64,000 nt of DNA from Streptomyces gilvus (GCF_022513565.1 NZ_JAKWBE010000029.1:48993-112992), one strand, 5' to 3'. Positions 7,655 through 17,158 are shown, numbered from the stretch's first letter. The notes: generated by a model from the sequence alone, not told the origin. Numbers and translations: made by a program.

Positions 7655-8401
7655 ATGACCGCCGACGACCGGCACCACGACGGCGGCGACGCGCTGATGG
7701 CCGCGATCACCGGCGAGCGGCTCCCCGAGGACGCCGACGCCGCCCTCCTCGCCGAGCACCGCCGCGCCGAGGCCGATGTGACGCTGCTGCGGGAACAGCT
7801 CGGGATCATCGGGAACGCGCTGGCCGGGGAACAGCCACGGCCCCGCCCGGCGGCCGCACCGCCACGGCCGGCGCGGAACCGGCGTGCGGTGCGCAGGTTC
7901 GCCTTCGCGGGCCTCGCGGTGGCCGCCGTCGCGGGCGTGCTGTCGGGAATGATCTGGCTGCTGGGACAGGCGTCCGGGGGCGGGGTGAACTCCCTGTCGG
8001 GCGGCAGAGCCGACTCCGGCGCGAAGTCGGCGGACTCCGCGGCCCGCTCCCCGTTCGCCAGCCCCGAGTACCTCGCCTGCGCGCGGCTCGTCGCCGAGGG
8101 CACGGTCACCGCGGCCGGGCCGGCCCCCGCGGCCGCCGGCCAGGAGCGGATCACCCTGCGGGTGACCCGTGCCTACAAACCGGCGACGACCCGGCCGGAG
8201 AACACCGGGAAGGAGATCACCTTCGTGGTCGCCGAGAGCGTGACCGGCCGGGCCCTGCACCGGGGCGACCACATCCTGGTCGCCTTCCCGCGCCGCTCGG
8301 CCACCCCGGACCAGGTGCTGGTCGGGGAGGCGTCCATCGCCCCCGAACGGGCCGGGCTCCAACAGGCGCTGGCCCAGTCGGCCGGCCTGACCTGTGAATG
8401 A
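7655..8401 (+). CDS. Probable membrane-anchored anti-sigma factor / sigma-operon partner
   Basis: 248-aa protein whose ATG lies one base after the sigma-factor stop. The N-terminal cytoplasmic part (about residues 1-75) is acidic and helical, then Pro/Arg-rich. One transmembrane segment, FAFAGLAVAAVAGVLSGMIWLL, sits at about 83-105, followed by a Gly/Ser-rich linker and an extracytoplasmic domain of about 130 residues. I do not see the zinc-binding HxxxCxxC pattern of ZAS-type anti-sigma factors, so the role rests on operon position and topology. The extracellular part could be a sensor. A GC hairpin follows the stop. Confidence 0.65.
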   Translation: MTADDRHHDGGDALMAAITGERLPEDADAALLAEHRRAEADVTLLREQLGIIGNALAGEQPRPRPAAAPPRPARNRRAVRRFAFAGLAVAAVAGVLSGMIWLLGQASGGGVNSLSGGRADSGAKSADSAARSPFASPEYLACARLVAEGTVTAAGPAPAAAGQERITLRVTRAYKPATTRPENTGKEITFVVAESVTGRALHRGDHILVAFPRRSATPDQVLVGEASIAPERAGLQQALAQSAGLTCE

Positions 8402-8405
8402 GCAA

Positions 8406-8433
8406 GGGCGGGCGCCCGCACGGACGCCCGCCC
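8406..8433. terminator. Hairpin terminator after the sigma/anti-sigma operon
   Basis: GGGCGGGCG (8406-8414) and CGCCCGCCC (8425-8433) form a 9-bp stem with an internal CCG/CGG pairing in the loop. It sits between this operon and the convergent protease gene. Confidence 0.7.
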
Positions 8434-8451
8434 TCATCGCCGTACCACCGG

Positions 8452-11400
8452 CTACGGCGTGACCTTCTCGATCTTCACGCTGCCGGTGCCCGCGACCGTG
8501 CCCCGGGCGTTCACCAGCTGCACCTGGCCGAAGAACTCCCGGCCCTCCGGAGCGGCCGCCGCCGCGGTGACGCTCGCGGAGACGGTCGCCGAGGCGCCCG
8601 TGCCGAGCTTCACCGGCGCCGCCTGGTCGACGGTGACGGTGCCCAGGGACGCGGAGAAGAAGACGTCCCGGTAGTCGTACGCCGTCGAGCCGGACGGCAC
8701 CGAGTAGCCCGCGACCTCGACGGTGTACGTGCCGGCGGCGGGCGAGGCGACGGAGACCGCCTCCTCCGAGTCGCCGTCGGCGGACTGGCCGACGACCGTG
8801 CCGGCCGCGTTCTTCACCGTCAGGTCGAGGTCGGCGGCCGCGTCGGAGACGTTGCCGATCGCCACGTCCAGGGACGTGGCGCCCTCGGGCACCACGACCG
8901 TCGTGGTCTGCGTCTCGCCCTGCTTGATCGTCGGGCGGGCCGTCTTCGAGGAGCCGAGCGGGCCGCCCACCAGGTGGCCGTCGATCGCGGCGAGCCTGTT
9001 GGTCACCTTCCAGGAGGTGGCCGCCGGGGTGCCCACCTTCGCCTCGGGCACGGTCACCGTCTCCGGGTCGAAGGCGGCGCCGTAGACGGCGGCGTCCAGC
9101 TTGTAGGGGTTGTCGAGCAGCGGCGAGGTGCGGCGCGCCTCGACCTCGATCTCCCAGACGCCGGGCTGCGGGTCGGCGTAGGAGCGCACGTCGGGCTTGC
9201 AGCCGTTGCCGTCGAGGTAGTTGTTGTAGCAGTTCGGCGTGGAGGTGTTGTCGACCGGGACGCCGTAGGGGTGGATCGCGATGAACCGCGTCTGGCTCGC
9301 GCCCTTCAGCCCGCCGATCGCCACCTCCAGCGACGTGGCGCCCTCGGGCACGGTCACGAAGTACGAGCGCGTGCTGTTGCGCTGCACGGAGTCGGCCGCG
9401 GAGTAGGTGTACTTCACCGGCGTCGAGACCACGACCGTGGTGAGGATCTGCTTGTCGACGCCCTCGGTCCGCGGGTCGTCCACGGTGAGGATCGCGCTCT
9501 TCAGACCCGCCGAGCGGGGGTTGGCCTGCACCTTCACCGTCACCGGCTGGTTCAGCGGCAGGCTGACCTCGCGCTTGCCGAGGATCCGGAAGGTGTCACC
9601 GGCGTTGTTCTCGACACGCAGCCGGTGCCACAGCGCCTTGGCCGAGCCGGAGGTGCGGGTGACGGTGATGTCGTACGTCTTCTTCTGCCCGGCCTGCAGA
9701 CCGCCCTCGCGGTCGTAGAGCCCGGTGCCGTAGCCGGGGGTCTTCAGCAGCTGGTCGATCGCGGTGTCGACCGGCGCCTTGACGGTGTAGTCGTGGGCGG
9801 TGGCGCCGTCACGGACGGCGTCCCAGGCGTCGACGACGTCGATCAGGCCCGCGCCCTCCTCGTAGGCCTGCACGCCCTTGATGTGCTTGGCCGTCGAGGT
9901 CAGGGCGGTGCGCAGGTCGGCGGGGCTCAGCGCGAGGTGCTTCTGCTTGGCGGCGCTCAGCAGCAGCGCGGTGGCGCCGGTGGCCTGCGGGGAGGCCATC
10001 GAGGTGCCCTGCAGCATGGAGTAGCCGGCCGGCAGCGCGTAGCCCGCCTCGGCGACCGGGGCGCCCGGCAGCCAGGTCTGGGTGGTGTTGATGGCGGCGC
10101 CCGGCGCGGACAGGGTCGGCGTGAAGCCGCCGTCCTCGCGCGGACCGCGGGAGGAGAAGGGCATCATCGCGTAGCCGGTCTTCACGACCGAGCCGTAGTT
10201 GGCCGCCCAGGTCTCCTTGGAGATGGTGGCGCCGACGGAGATCACCTTGTCGGCCAGGCCCGGGTCGCCGATGGTGTTGGCGCCGGGACCTGAGTTGCCG
10301 GCGGAGATCACCAGCTGCACGCCGTAGGTGTCGATGAGCCGCGTGTACAGCTCCGCACGGGCGTTGTTGCCGTCGTTGAGGGCCGGGAGGCCGCCGATCG
10401 ACATGTTGACGATGTCGACACCCCGGTTGACGACCAGGTCGATCATGCCCTCGGTGAGCGCGACGTTGGTGCAGCCGCCGGTCCAGGTGCAGGCCCGGGA
10501 GGAGACGATCTTCGCGCCGGGGGCGGCGCCGTTCATCCGGCCGCCGAACAGCCCGTTGGCGGCGGTGATGCCGGCCACGTGGGTGCCGTGCTCGGACTCG
10601 ATGACACCGATGTTGACGAAGTCGGCCTTCGCGCCGGAGGAGTTGTAGACGACGTCCTTGCGGATCTCGACCACGAACGGCTGCCGCTCCACCACGTCGG
10701 TCTTCGGGTCGTCGGTCCCGAAGTATCCGACCTGGAAGCCGTCCTTGTACGGCTTCATGGGGGTGTCGTCGCCGAAGTCGAAGTTGTTGTTCAGGTCGAC
10801 GCGGACCGTTCCGGCGGCCGCGTCGTACAGGACGCCCCAGCGGTCGGTGGTGTCGCCGTCCCGGTTGGCGTCGCCCTTGGCGTCGCCGCCGGCGGTCGCG
10901 GCCTCGCTGAAGGTGCTGATCTGGTACGACCCGGCGGGCGCCGTCCAGGTGCGGCCGCCGTAGGTGAAGACCGGCCCGGACACCGAGGTGAGCATCGGCC
11001 GCCAGGTGGCGTCGCCGTCGACGACCGGGTCGGTCGCCGTCACCCAGTCGACGATCTTCCGCTCGCCGGTGGTGGTCTTCTGCAGCGCCGGGTGACCGAG
11101 GTCGACACCGGAGTCCAGGATGCCGATGGTGACCCCGCGGCCGTCCGCCTTCGGGTGCTGCTTCACGAAGTCGACGGCGCCCGTCTCGAAGGACGGGTTG
11201 TAGGGGTTGCGCGCCGGCGTGTTCTTGTCCGGCGCCGGGTAACTCGCCTTGCCACTGCCGGACTTGGCGCCGCTCGTGACGCTCGGGTCGTCCAGGGGTA
11301 TCTCCGCGCGCAGGTCGATGCCGTGCACGGAGGACAGCTTCGCGGCGGCCGCGATGGCCGAGTCCGCCTTCGCGGTGGGGACGGTGGCGCGGACGTAGCC

Positions 11401-11718
11401 GAGCTTGTCGTAGGTGCGGCCCACGATGCCGCCCTTGACCGCGTCCAGCTCCCGGGAGACCTGCTCGGTCTGTCCCGGCGCGGTGGCGATCATCATCGTG
11501 ACGTTCTTGTCGCCGTCGGCCTTGGCCTCGGCGAGCCGGTCCGCGTCGTCGGAACCGAGCTTGTCGTGCGCGGACTTGACGGCGGTGTCCGTGGGCGCGG
11601 TGCCGGCGGGGCCGTCGGCGGAGAAGGCCAGGGGTATCGGCCCGGCCGCGGAGAGCGCGGCGACGAGACCGGCGGCGACCGCTATTCGGGCCGCGGGTCT
11701 GAGGGGAAGCAGGGTCAT
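8452..11718 (-). CDS. Secreted S8 (subtilisin-family) serine protease, about 1,088 aa
   Basis: Large exported subtilase. The N-terminus has a basic n-region, a hydrophobic stretch (AARIAVAAGLVAALSAAGPIPL) and a likely signal-peptidase site after AFSA. An I9-like propeptide region follows. The catalytic triad is Asp202 (GILDSGVD), His377 (HGTHVAG) and Ser573 (GTSMASP), with the oxyanion Asn in SAGNSGPG. An insertion of about 170 residues separates Asp from His. The C-terminal half holds Fn3/pre-peptidase-like beta domains, for example two related VTVPEGATSLEVAIG / VVVPEGATSLDVAIG repeats. Start ATG 11718 is preferred over 11724 because AAGGGA overlaps the latter. It probably acts outside the cell on proteins or peptides. 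Confidence 0.92.
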   Translation of the reverse strand: MTLLPLRPAARIAVAAGLVAALSAAGPIPLAFSADGPAGTAPTDTAVKSAHDKLGSDDADRLAEAKADGDKNVTMMIATAPGQTEQVSRELDAVKGGIVGRTYDKLGYVRATVPTAKADSAIAAAAKLSSVHGIDLRAEIPLDDPSVTSGAKSGSGKASYPAPDKNTPARNPYNPSFETGAVDFVKQHPKADGRGVTIGILDSGVDLGHPALQKTTTGERKIVDWVTATDPVVDGDATWRPMLTSVSGPVFTYGGRTWTAPAGSYQISTFSEAATAGGDAKGDANRDGDTTDRWGVLYDAAAGTVRVDLNNNFDFGDDTPMKPYKDGFQVGYFGTDDPKTDVVERQPFVVEIRKDVVYNSSGAKADFVNIGVIESEHGTHVAGITAANGLFGGRMNGAAPGAKIVSSRACTWTGGCTNVALTEGMIDLVVNRGVDIVNMSIGGLPALNDGNNARAELYTRLIDTYGVQLVISAGNSGPGANTIGDPGLADKVISVGATISKETWAANYGSVVKTGYAMMPFSSRGPREDGGFTPTLSAPGAAINTTQTWLPGAPVAEAGYALPAGYSMLQGTSMASPQATGATALLLSAAKQKHLALSPADLRTALTSTAKHIKGVQAYEEGAGLIDVVDAWDAVRDGATAHDYTVKAPVDTAIDQLLKTPGYGTGLYDREGGLQAGQKKTYDITVTRTSGSAKALWHRLRVENNAGDTFRILGKREVSLPLNQPVTVKVQANPRSAGLKSAILTVDDPRTEGVDKQILTTVVVSTPVKYTYSAADSVQRNSTRSYFVTVPEGATSLEVAIGGLKGASQTRFIAIHPYGVPVDNTSTPNCYNNYLDGNGCKPDVRSYADPQPGVWEIEVEARRTSPLLDNPYKLDAAVYGAAFDPETVTVPEAKVGTPAATSWKVTNRLAAIDGHLVGGPLGSSKTARPTIKQGETQTTTVVVPEGATSLDVAIGNVSDAAADLDLTVKNAAGTVVGQSADGDSEEAVSVASPAAGTYTVEVAGYSVPSGSTAYDYRDVFFSASLGTVTVDQAAPVKLGTGASATVSASVTAAAAAPEGREFFGQVQLVNARGTVAGTGSVKIEKVTP

Positions 11719-11868
11719 CGGCATCCCTTACAGGTGAGGAAGTCCAGTGCCGGACGAGCGCACAGCTTTACCCAACGGGAGGTTGTTTGGGAAGTGTTGA
11801 CCCGAGCGATAGAGATGTATGGGGAAAACCCCCGATGCGGGACGCGCCGCAGACGGCCCCGTCCCCGC

Positions 11869-11881
11869 TAATTTCTCCCTG
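11869..11881 (+). promoter_or_regulatory. -10 element giving a leaderless Nudix gene transcript
   Basis: TAATTT (11869-11874) lies exactly 6 nt before GTG 11881 and no Shine-Dalgarno sequence precedes the start. No convincing -35 is seen. Confidence 0.5.
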
Positions 11882-12345
11882 TGCGACGGAAACTGAGGGT
11901 GGCGGCCTACGCCATATGCGTCCGCGAGGGCCAACTCCTGCTGGCCCGCTGGACCGACGGCCGGGGCCGGCCCGAATGGACCCTGCCGGGCGGCGGCATG
12001 GAACACGGCGAGGACCCCTACGACACCGTGCTGCGGGAGGTGGAGGAGGAGACGGGATACCACGTCGAGGTGACCGGCCTGCTCGGCGTCGACTCCTTCC
12101 GCCGCACGACCCGCAGCCGCCTGCGCCGCCCGGTCGACCGCCAGGGCCTCCGGCTCGTCTACGAGGCCCGGGTCACCGGCGGCCGACTCCGCCCCGAGAT
12201 CGGCGGTTCGACCGACCTGGCGGCCTGGCACCCGCTGGAGACGGTCCCCGCACTGAACCGGGTCGGGCTCGTCGACACGGGCCTGGCGCTGTGGCGCGAG
12301 CGGCCCGTGACGGGTCGGTTACCCCAGAAGATGAACACTGCGTGA
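11881..12345 (+). CDS. Nudix hydrolase
   Basis: 154-aa Nudix-family pyrophosphohydrolase. The full Nudix box, Gx5Ex7REUxEExGU, is at residues 38-60 (G38...E44...R52-E53...E56-E57...G59), and its glutamates bind the metal. The substrate cannot be read from sequence; candidates are oxidised or non-canonical nucleotides, or nucleotide sugars. The gene is divergent from the subtilase and appears to be transcribed without a leader. Confidence 0.9.
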   Translation: MRRKLRVAAYAICVREGQLLLARWTDGRGRPEWTLPGGGMEHGEDPYDTVLREVEEETGYHVEVTGLLGVDSFRRTTRSRLRRPVDRQGLRLVYEARVTGGRLRPEIGGSTDLAAWHPLETVPALNRVGLVDTGLALWRERPVTGRLPQKMNTA

Positions 12346-12544
12346 CCGCCTTCCGGCCGGTCGAAGAGCGGGTGAGAACACACAGGGTTTGCCAAGATCC
12401 ACGTACGGTGATCGGCGCTGCGCGTTGCCGTCTCGTTCACGCGCAGGTCATCCCCGGTGCCAAGCATCCAAGGCGAGCGGGTTGTTCGCGGCAGCGAAAA
12501 CCCGCGACCACTGCCGACGCGTTCGCACTCGGGGAGACCGCGCC

Positions 12545-14305
12545 ATGCCGCGCATACGCTCTGTCGCAAGCGACAAGCCCGCGATCAACCGCCGTACCGT
12601 CCTCGCCGCCACCGGCGCGGCAGCCGTCTCCGCAGGCGTCGGCTACGCCCTGCGGCCCACCGACAGCCAGGCCGCGGCCGCCGTCGCGGATGCGCACGAG
12701 GCCATCGTGGCCCACTCCCGTCAGGCCGCCACCGCGCCTCTCGCGCCGTACACCAAGGGCACCACCCTCGCCTCCGTCGCCACCCCGCGCGCCGGCTCCG
12801 GCTACCGCCGGCTCGCCGACGGCCCCGGCTGGAGCCGCGTCGTGCGCAGCGAGCTCGCCGCCCCCAAGTCGGGGCGCGCGGGCCGCCGTACCGCCCTCGC
12901 GGCGTTCGTGCAGCTGACCGACCTGCACCTGATCGACGCCCAGCACCCGCTGCGCCTGGAGTACGTGCGCTCCGCCGACCAGCACGCCTGGCGCCCCCAC
13001 GAGGCGCTGACCGTGCAGGGCGCGGTCTCCCTGGTCGAGCGGGTCAACGCGCTGCGCGGCGCCCCCGTCACGGGCTCCCCGCTGCACTTCGCCATGACCA
13101 CCGGCGACAACACGGACAACAACGCGAAGACCGAGCTGGAGTGGTTCCTGACCGTCATGAGCGGCGGCCGGGTCACCCCCAACTCCGGTGACCCGCGCCA
13201 CTACGAGGGCGTCCAGAACAGCGGCCTGCAACTGTTCTGGCAGCCCGACTCCACCACCCGCGACCACGACAAGCGGCTGGGCTTCCCGCACCTCGGCGGC
13301 TTCCTGCCCGCCGCGATCCGGGAGATCCGCAGCCCCGGCCTCAACCTGCCCTGGTACTCCACGGTCGGCAACCACGACGCCCTGATGCTCGGCTGCTACG
13401 GCCACGCCGACTCCTGGCTCGGCGAATTCACCGTAGGCGGCAGGAAGTTGATGAGCCTGCCCGCCACCGAGGCCAAGAAGCTGCAGAACCTCATCAGGAG
13501 CGGCGGCGACCCGAGCGGCACCGCCCTGCGCGACCTGCTCAAGGCGCACAGCCGCGACATGCGCTCCGTCACGCCGGACGAGCGCCGCGCCCCCTTCACC
13601 CCGGCCGAGTACCTCAAGGCCCACCTCGACCCGGCGCACCGCGGTGCCGGCCCGGTCGGCCACGGGTACTCCACCGCCAACCTCGACGCCGGCACCCAGT
13701 ACTACACGTTCCGCATCTCCGACGACGTCATCGGCATCAGCATCGACACCACCGACCCGAGCGGCCACTACGACGGCTCCATCGGCACCACCCAACTACG
13801 CTGGCTGGAGCGGCAGTTGAAGGACAACAAGGACTCCTGGGCCATCGTCTTCAGCCACCACACCAGCAAGTCGATGACCAACACCGACCACCCCGACCCG
13901 GCGCACCCGGGCGAGAAGCGGCACGACGGCGCCGAGGTCGTCTCCCTGCTGAGCCGCCACGCGAACGTCCTGGCCTGGGTGAACGGACACATCCACCGCA
14001 ACGAGATCACCCCGCACAAGGCGTCGGGCGGCCGCTCCTTCTGGGAGATCTCCACCGCGTCCCACGTGGACTACCCGCAGCTGGCCCGGGTCATCGAGAT
14101 CGCCGACAACAAGGACGGCACGATCTCCCTCTTCACCACCCTCATCGAGTCGGCGGCCCCGCACCGCACCGACTTCACCGACCTCACCCAGACCGGCCTC
14201 GCCGCCCTCTACCGCGAGATCTCCTACAACGCCCCCGGCGCCAGCAAGAAAATGGGCGGCACATCAGGCGACCGCAACACGGAGCTGGTCCTGAAGAAGG
14301 GGTGA
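12545..14305 (+). CDS. Tat-exported metallophosphoesterase (TIGR03767-like)
   Basis: 586-aa calcineurin-type phosphoesterase. The N-terminus contains a twin-arginine motif NRRTVLA followed by a hydrophobic Ala-rich stretch, so it is probably exported folded through Tat. Metal-site motifs appear in order: QLTDLHLID (DxH), TTGDNTDNN (GDN), VGNHDA (GNHD), VFSHHTSKS and NGHIHRNE (GHxH). The length and the DLHLID/GDNTDN wording fit the TIGR03767 family common in actinobacteria. Start ATG 12545 has GGGGAG upstream; an open frame from 12389 lacks a ribosome site and would spoil the signal peptide. The substrate is unknown. Confidence 0.9.
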   Translation: MPRIRSVASDKPAINRRTVLAATGAAAVSAGVGYALRPTDSQAAAAVADAHEAIVAHSRQAATAPLAPYTKGTTLASVATPRAGSGYRRLADGPGWSRVVRSELAAPKSGRAGRRTALAAFVQLTDLHLIDAQHPLRLEYVRSADQHAWRPHEALTVQGAVSLVERVNALRGAPVTGSPLHFAMTTGDNTDNNAKTELEWFLTVMSGGRVTPNSGDPRHYEGVQNSGLQLFWQPDSTTRDHDKRLGFPHLGGFLPAAIREIRSPGLNLPWYSTVGNHDALMLGCYGHADSWLGEFTVGGRKLMSLPATEAKKLQNLIRSGGDPSGTALRDLLKAHSRDMRSVTPDERRAPFTPAEYLKAHLDPAHRGAGPVGHGYSTANLDAGTQYYTFRISDDVIGISIDTTDPSGHYDGSIGTTQLRWLERQLKDNKDSWAIVFSHHTSKSMTNTDHPDPAHPGEKRHDGAEVVSLLSRHANVLAWVNGHIHRNEITPHKASGGRSFWEISTASHVDYPQLARVIEIADNKDGTISLFTTLIESAAPHRTDFTDLTQTGLAALYREISYNAPGASKKMGGTSGDRNTELVLKKG

Positions 14306-14681
14306 GTGCAAGCGCCCCGTGAGGGGCGCGGGGCTGTGTTCGATCCGGCGAGATCGGCGACGGCCAACGACCGCGCGGTGGCCGCGGCGACGACGGCCCC
14401 GGTGTCGACCCCGACTGGCAGCCGCAGGATATGTGTTCGAGAACTGGCAGGTCAGGGCGGGTGTGCTGTCGGCGACGCCGGACGCGCCGGTCGTGGCCGA
14501 CGAGCCGCCCCGGCGGTGGCGGAAGCGCGTCGGCGCCTTTCCGACCGGCTGGGCCGTCCGGTAATCCAGGCGACTCGGACACGAGATGCCCAGTTCATCC
14601 GTACGAAACGTCCGTGCCGCCTCATATCGGCTAACCCGCTGTTCACGGGGATGGCTCGATCTGTACGAGGCGGGTGGTCGT
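14306..14681. other. 376-bp intergenic stretch
   Basis: It holds the second copy of the intergenic repeat at its left end (hairpin 14312-14329). The rest is GC-rich with no open frame having coding character or a ribosome site. The frame of the downstream glycosyltransferase is open back to 14586, but those upstream residues do not look like part of the fold. I see no confident promoter. Confidence 0.5.
14312..14345. repeat. Streptomyces-type intergenic repeat element, copy 2
   Basis: GCGCCCC (14312-14318) / GGGGCGC (14323-14329) hairpin followed by GGGGCTGTGTTCGATC. Same architecture as 2471-2530. It lies immediately after the phosphoesterase stop and may act as its terminator. Confidence 0.5.
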
Positions 14682-15893
14682 GTGCGCGCGAGGCACGGAC
14701 TGCGTGTGCTGTCTGTTTACGAGGGTTTCTTCTCCGGCGGGGCCCGGATCGTCCACAGTGACGTCGTGCTCGGGCTGGTCGAGGGCGGTCAGCAGGATCA
14801 CCGGGTGCTGAGCATCCACGGTGAGGTGCACCGCGAGGCCACCCGGCAGCGGATGGAGGACGACGCCTGCTACCGGTCGCTGACCGCGGCGGGGGTGGGC
14901 GTCACGTCCCTGGGGCGCAGCTTCCCCGCAAGCCGGGATCAGGCCGGTTTCACCGGGCCGGAACTGGCCGACACCGCACGGGCGACCGCCGAGGCGGACG
15001 TCATCCTGTCCCTGAAGGAACAGCCCCTGCGGCTGCTCAACCAGGCGGGCCTGCCGCGCCGCCCGGTCGTGGTCTGTCTGCACCGCTCCGACCCGGAGAA
15101 CCAGGGCGCCGCCCTGGACGAGCTGAAGGCGGCCATCGCCGACGGCACGGTGGTGGCCTGTGTGTGCTGCGCGGAGTCCACCCGGGCCGCCTACCAGGCC
15201 GCCGGGGTGCCGGGCGAGCTGCTGCACGTCATCCCCAACGGCGTGGACCTGCTCCGCTTCCACCCCGACCCGGCCGCCCGGCTCGCGGTGCGCGCCGCCC
15301 TGGACGTCCCGGCCGACGCCCCGGTGGTGGTCTTCGCCGCCCGCTACGACGCGATGAAGAACGTCCCCCTGTTCCTGGCCGCCGCCCGCGCCTGGCTCGC
15401 CCAGCAGCCGCGCGGCCACGTCCTGATGTGCGGCGCGGGCATGACCCGGGCCAACCCGGGCCTGGTCGCGGACATCGCGGCCGCCTTCTCCACCGACCCC
15501 CTCCTCACGGACCGGCTGCACCCCCTCGGCGTCCGGCACGACATGGAGCACCTCTACGCGGCCGCCGACGTGGTCGCCCTCACCTCCTCCTGGGGCGAGG
15601 CGGCCCCGCTGTGCCTGGTCGAGGGCATGATGTGCGGGGCCGTGCCGGTGGCCACCGACGTCGGCGACAGCGCGGCGATCGTCTCGGGGCACGGCTTCGT
15701 CACCCCGTCCGACCCGGACGCCATCGCCCGCGCCTGGACGGAGGCGGCGACCGCCCGCCCCGACCTCGCCCCGGCCCTCGCCGCGAGCCGCGAACGCTTC
15801 AGCCGTACGAGGATGATCGCGGCCTACGCGGCCCTGATCGGCGGCGTCCACACCCGGGCGACCCTGCCGCCCGCCCTGCCCGAGCCGCTCTGA
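14682..15893 (+). CDS. Glycosyltransferase, GT4-like (GT-B fold)
   Basis: About 403-aa GT-B glycosyltransferase. The N-terminal Rossmann domain opens with LRVLSVYEGFFSGGARIVHSDVVLGL. The C-terminal donor-binding domain shows HVIPNGVDLLRFHPD, VVVFAARYDAMKNVPLFLAAARAW, and the E-rich motif region SWGEAAPLCLVEGMMCGAVPVATDVGDSAAIV, where Glu binds the nucleotide sugar. The acceptor is not predictable. GTG 14682 begins just before the fold, with a weak GAGG 11 nt upstream; the open frame extends to ATG 14586, so the start is uncertain. No glycan-cluster neighbours are present. Confidence 0.85.
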   Translation: MRARHGLRVLSVYEGFFSGGARIVHSDVVLGLVEGGQQDHRVLSIHGEVHREATRQRMEDDACYRSLTAAGVGVTSLGRSFPASRDQAGFTGPELADTARATAEADVILSLKEQPLRLLNQAGLPRRPVVVCLHRSDPENQGAALDELKAAIADGTVVACVCCAESTRAAYQAAGVPGELLHVIPNGVDLLRFHPDPAARLAVRAALDVPADAPVVVFAARYDAMKNVPLFLAAARAWLAQQPRGHVLMCGAGMTRANPGLVADIAAAFSTDPLLTDRLHPLGVRHDMEHLYAAADVVALTSSWGEAAPLCLVEGMMCGAVPVATDVGDSAAIVSGHGFVTPSDPDAIARAWTEAATARPDLAPALAASRERFSRTRMIAAYAALIGGVHTRATLPPALPEPL

Positions 15894-15906
15894 TCGCGCA
15901 CGCGAT

Positions 15907-15944
15907 GAGGAGGGGTCGCCGGACCCGTCCGGCGACCCCTCCTC
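15907..15944. terminator. Bidirectional terminator between glycosyltransferase and DUF559-like gene
   Basis: GAGGAGGGGTCGCCGGA (15907-15923), loop CCCG, TCCGGCGACCCCTCCTC (15928-15944): a perfect 17-bp stem between convergent genes. Confidence 0.92.
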
Positions 15945-15973
15945 TCCCCTCCTGACACCGTCCCGGTCCGTCA

Positions 15974-17011
15974 CTACCGGGGCAGTACCACGACGTAGGC
16001 CGCCGGGTCGCGGTCGCCGGAGGCCATCAGGGCCGTGCGGACCACGGCCGCCTGCTGTTCGAGGGAGTCCCGGAGCTTCTTCGGGGTGATGTGGACGACC
16101 GTGATGCCCAGGCGTTCCAGGGTCTCTCGCTTGCGGGCGTACTCGGACCACAGCGCGTCGTCGTCCTGGCGGGGCGCGCGGGTGTCGAGTTCGACGGCGA
16201 CGGCCTGCTCCGGCCAGTAGGCGTCGAGGCCGCCGAGGTACGGGCCGCCCGGCAGGCGCAGGTCCACGTTCCAGACCGGGTCGGGCAGACCGTGCTCATG
16301 GACCATGCGGTACAGGCGGTCCTCCGCGATCGCCCGGCCCTCGGCCAGCAGCGAGTCCACCGCGTCCACGACGTGCGGCCGGCTCAGCAGCTTCGCGTTG
16401 TTCAACTCCCGGACCACCGAAGCCGCTTCGCAGTGCCCGCCGCGCACCGCCTCGGTCAGCAGCCGCCGTACGGCGCCGGCGTCCGGAAGCTCCGAGACCG
16501 CGTCGGCCAGGGCGCGCGGGACCGGCGCGATCGGAACTCCCGTCACCTGCCGCGGGGTCGGCAGGGACGGTGTGCGGACGATACGGGCGCAGCCGGTCGA
16601 GCGCACCCGGCGCAGCCGGGGGACCAGGACGTCGATCCTCTCGATCGACAGCAGCGGGGGCGCGGAGGTGAAGCCGTGCAGCGTGAGGGCCGCGAGCCCG
16701 GTGATCATCGCCTCCGCGTACACCGGGCGGTGCGGGGACTCGACGCCCGGCTGGGCCGGCACCCCGGGGGCGGACTCGCGCGCCGCGTACGTCAGCACCG
16801 CGTGCAGCCGCTCCTCGCTGGTGGGCGGGCCCGGGTGGAGCAGGAGGACACCCGGGAGGATCTGCTGCCAGGGGCCGCCGGGGCGGCACTGCTCGGTCAG
16901 CTCCGCGGAGGAGACACCGTGCGCCTTCAGCTGCGCGGCCGTCAGGACACGGCGGTGGACCTCGGAGAGGTGATGGAGCGGGCGGGGGGACAGCGGGGTG
17001 TTGTGGTTCAT
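15974..17011 (-). CDS. AbiEi-like winged-helix / DUF559 nuclease-fold protein
   Basis: 345-aa protein common in actinobacteria. The N-terminal part (VLTAAQLKAHGVSSAELTEQ...WQQILPGVLLL) resembles the AbiEi antitoxin-like winged helix. The C-terminal part (GGLDAYWPEQAVAVELDTRAP...KRETLERLGITVVHITPKKL) resembles the DUF559 / very-short-patch-repair PD-(D/E)xK fold, with candidate catalytic D and E in GLDAYW and AVELD. Such proteins are usually orphan genes of unknown function and need not be toxin-antitoxin modules; no partner gene is adjacent here. Start ATG 17011 begins MNHNTPLSPRP; the frame is open far upstream only because it runs antisense through the next gene. Confidence 0.7.
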   Translation of the reverse strand: MNHNTPLSPRPLHHLSEVHRRVLTAAQLKAHGVSSAELTEQCRPGGPWQQILPGVLLLHPGPPTSEERLHAVLTYAARESAPGVPAQPGVESPHRPVYAEAMITGLAALTLHGFTSAPPLLSIERIDVLVPRLRRVRSTGCARIVRTPSLPTPRQVTGVPIAPVPRALADAVSELPDAGAVRRLLTEAVRGGHCEAASVVRELNNAKLLSRPHVVDAVDSLLAEGRAIAEDRLYRMVHEHGLPDPVWNVDLRLPGGPYLGGLDAYWPEQAVAVELDTRAPRQDDDALWSEYARKRETLERLGITVVHITPKKLRDSLEQQAAVVRTALMASGDRDPAAYVVVLPR

Positions 17012-17125
17012 GCCTCGGGGTTTCCCGCGCCCCGACCGCCCCCTAACCGCTGTTACACGCTCGTCGACAAATACGGACAAGGTGGCATTAAAGGACGGGT
17101 GTTCGGGTGCCGATAGGGCACCGAA

Positions 17126-17158
17126 AACCCCTGGTCCAAACGGGTTGGCCCAGGGGTT
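17126..17158. terminator. Hairpin terminator of the second aminopeptidase gene
   Basis: AACCCCTGG-T-CCAA (17126-17139), loop ACGGG, TTGG-C-CCAGGGGTT (17145-17158): a 13-bp stem with a single internal mismatch, just past the stop codon of the minus-strand gene at 17200. Confidence 0.8.

Noticed and set aside
8398..10293. Plus-strand frame of about 630 codons opposite the subtilase
   Set aside because: Antisense shadow of a protease with complete triad; no family features.
15974..17011. Toxin-antitoxin module suggested by the AbiEi-like N-terminus
   Set aside because: No AbiEii-like nucleotidyltransferase or other partner gene is adjacent; these proteins are usually orphan genes.
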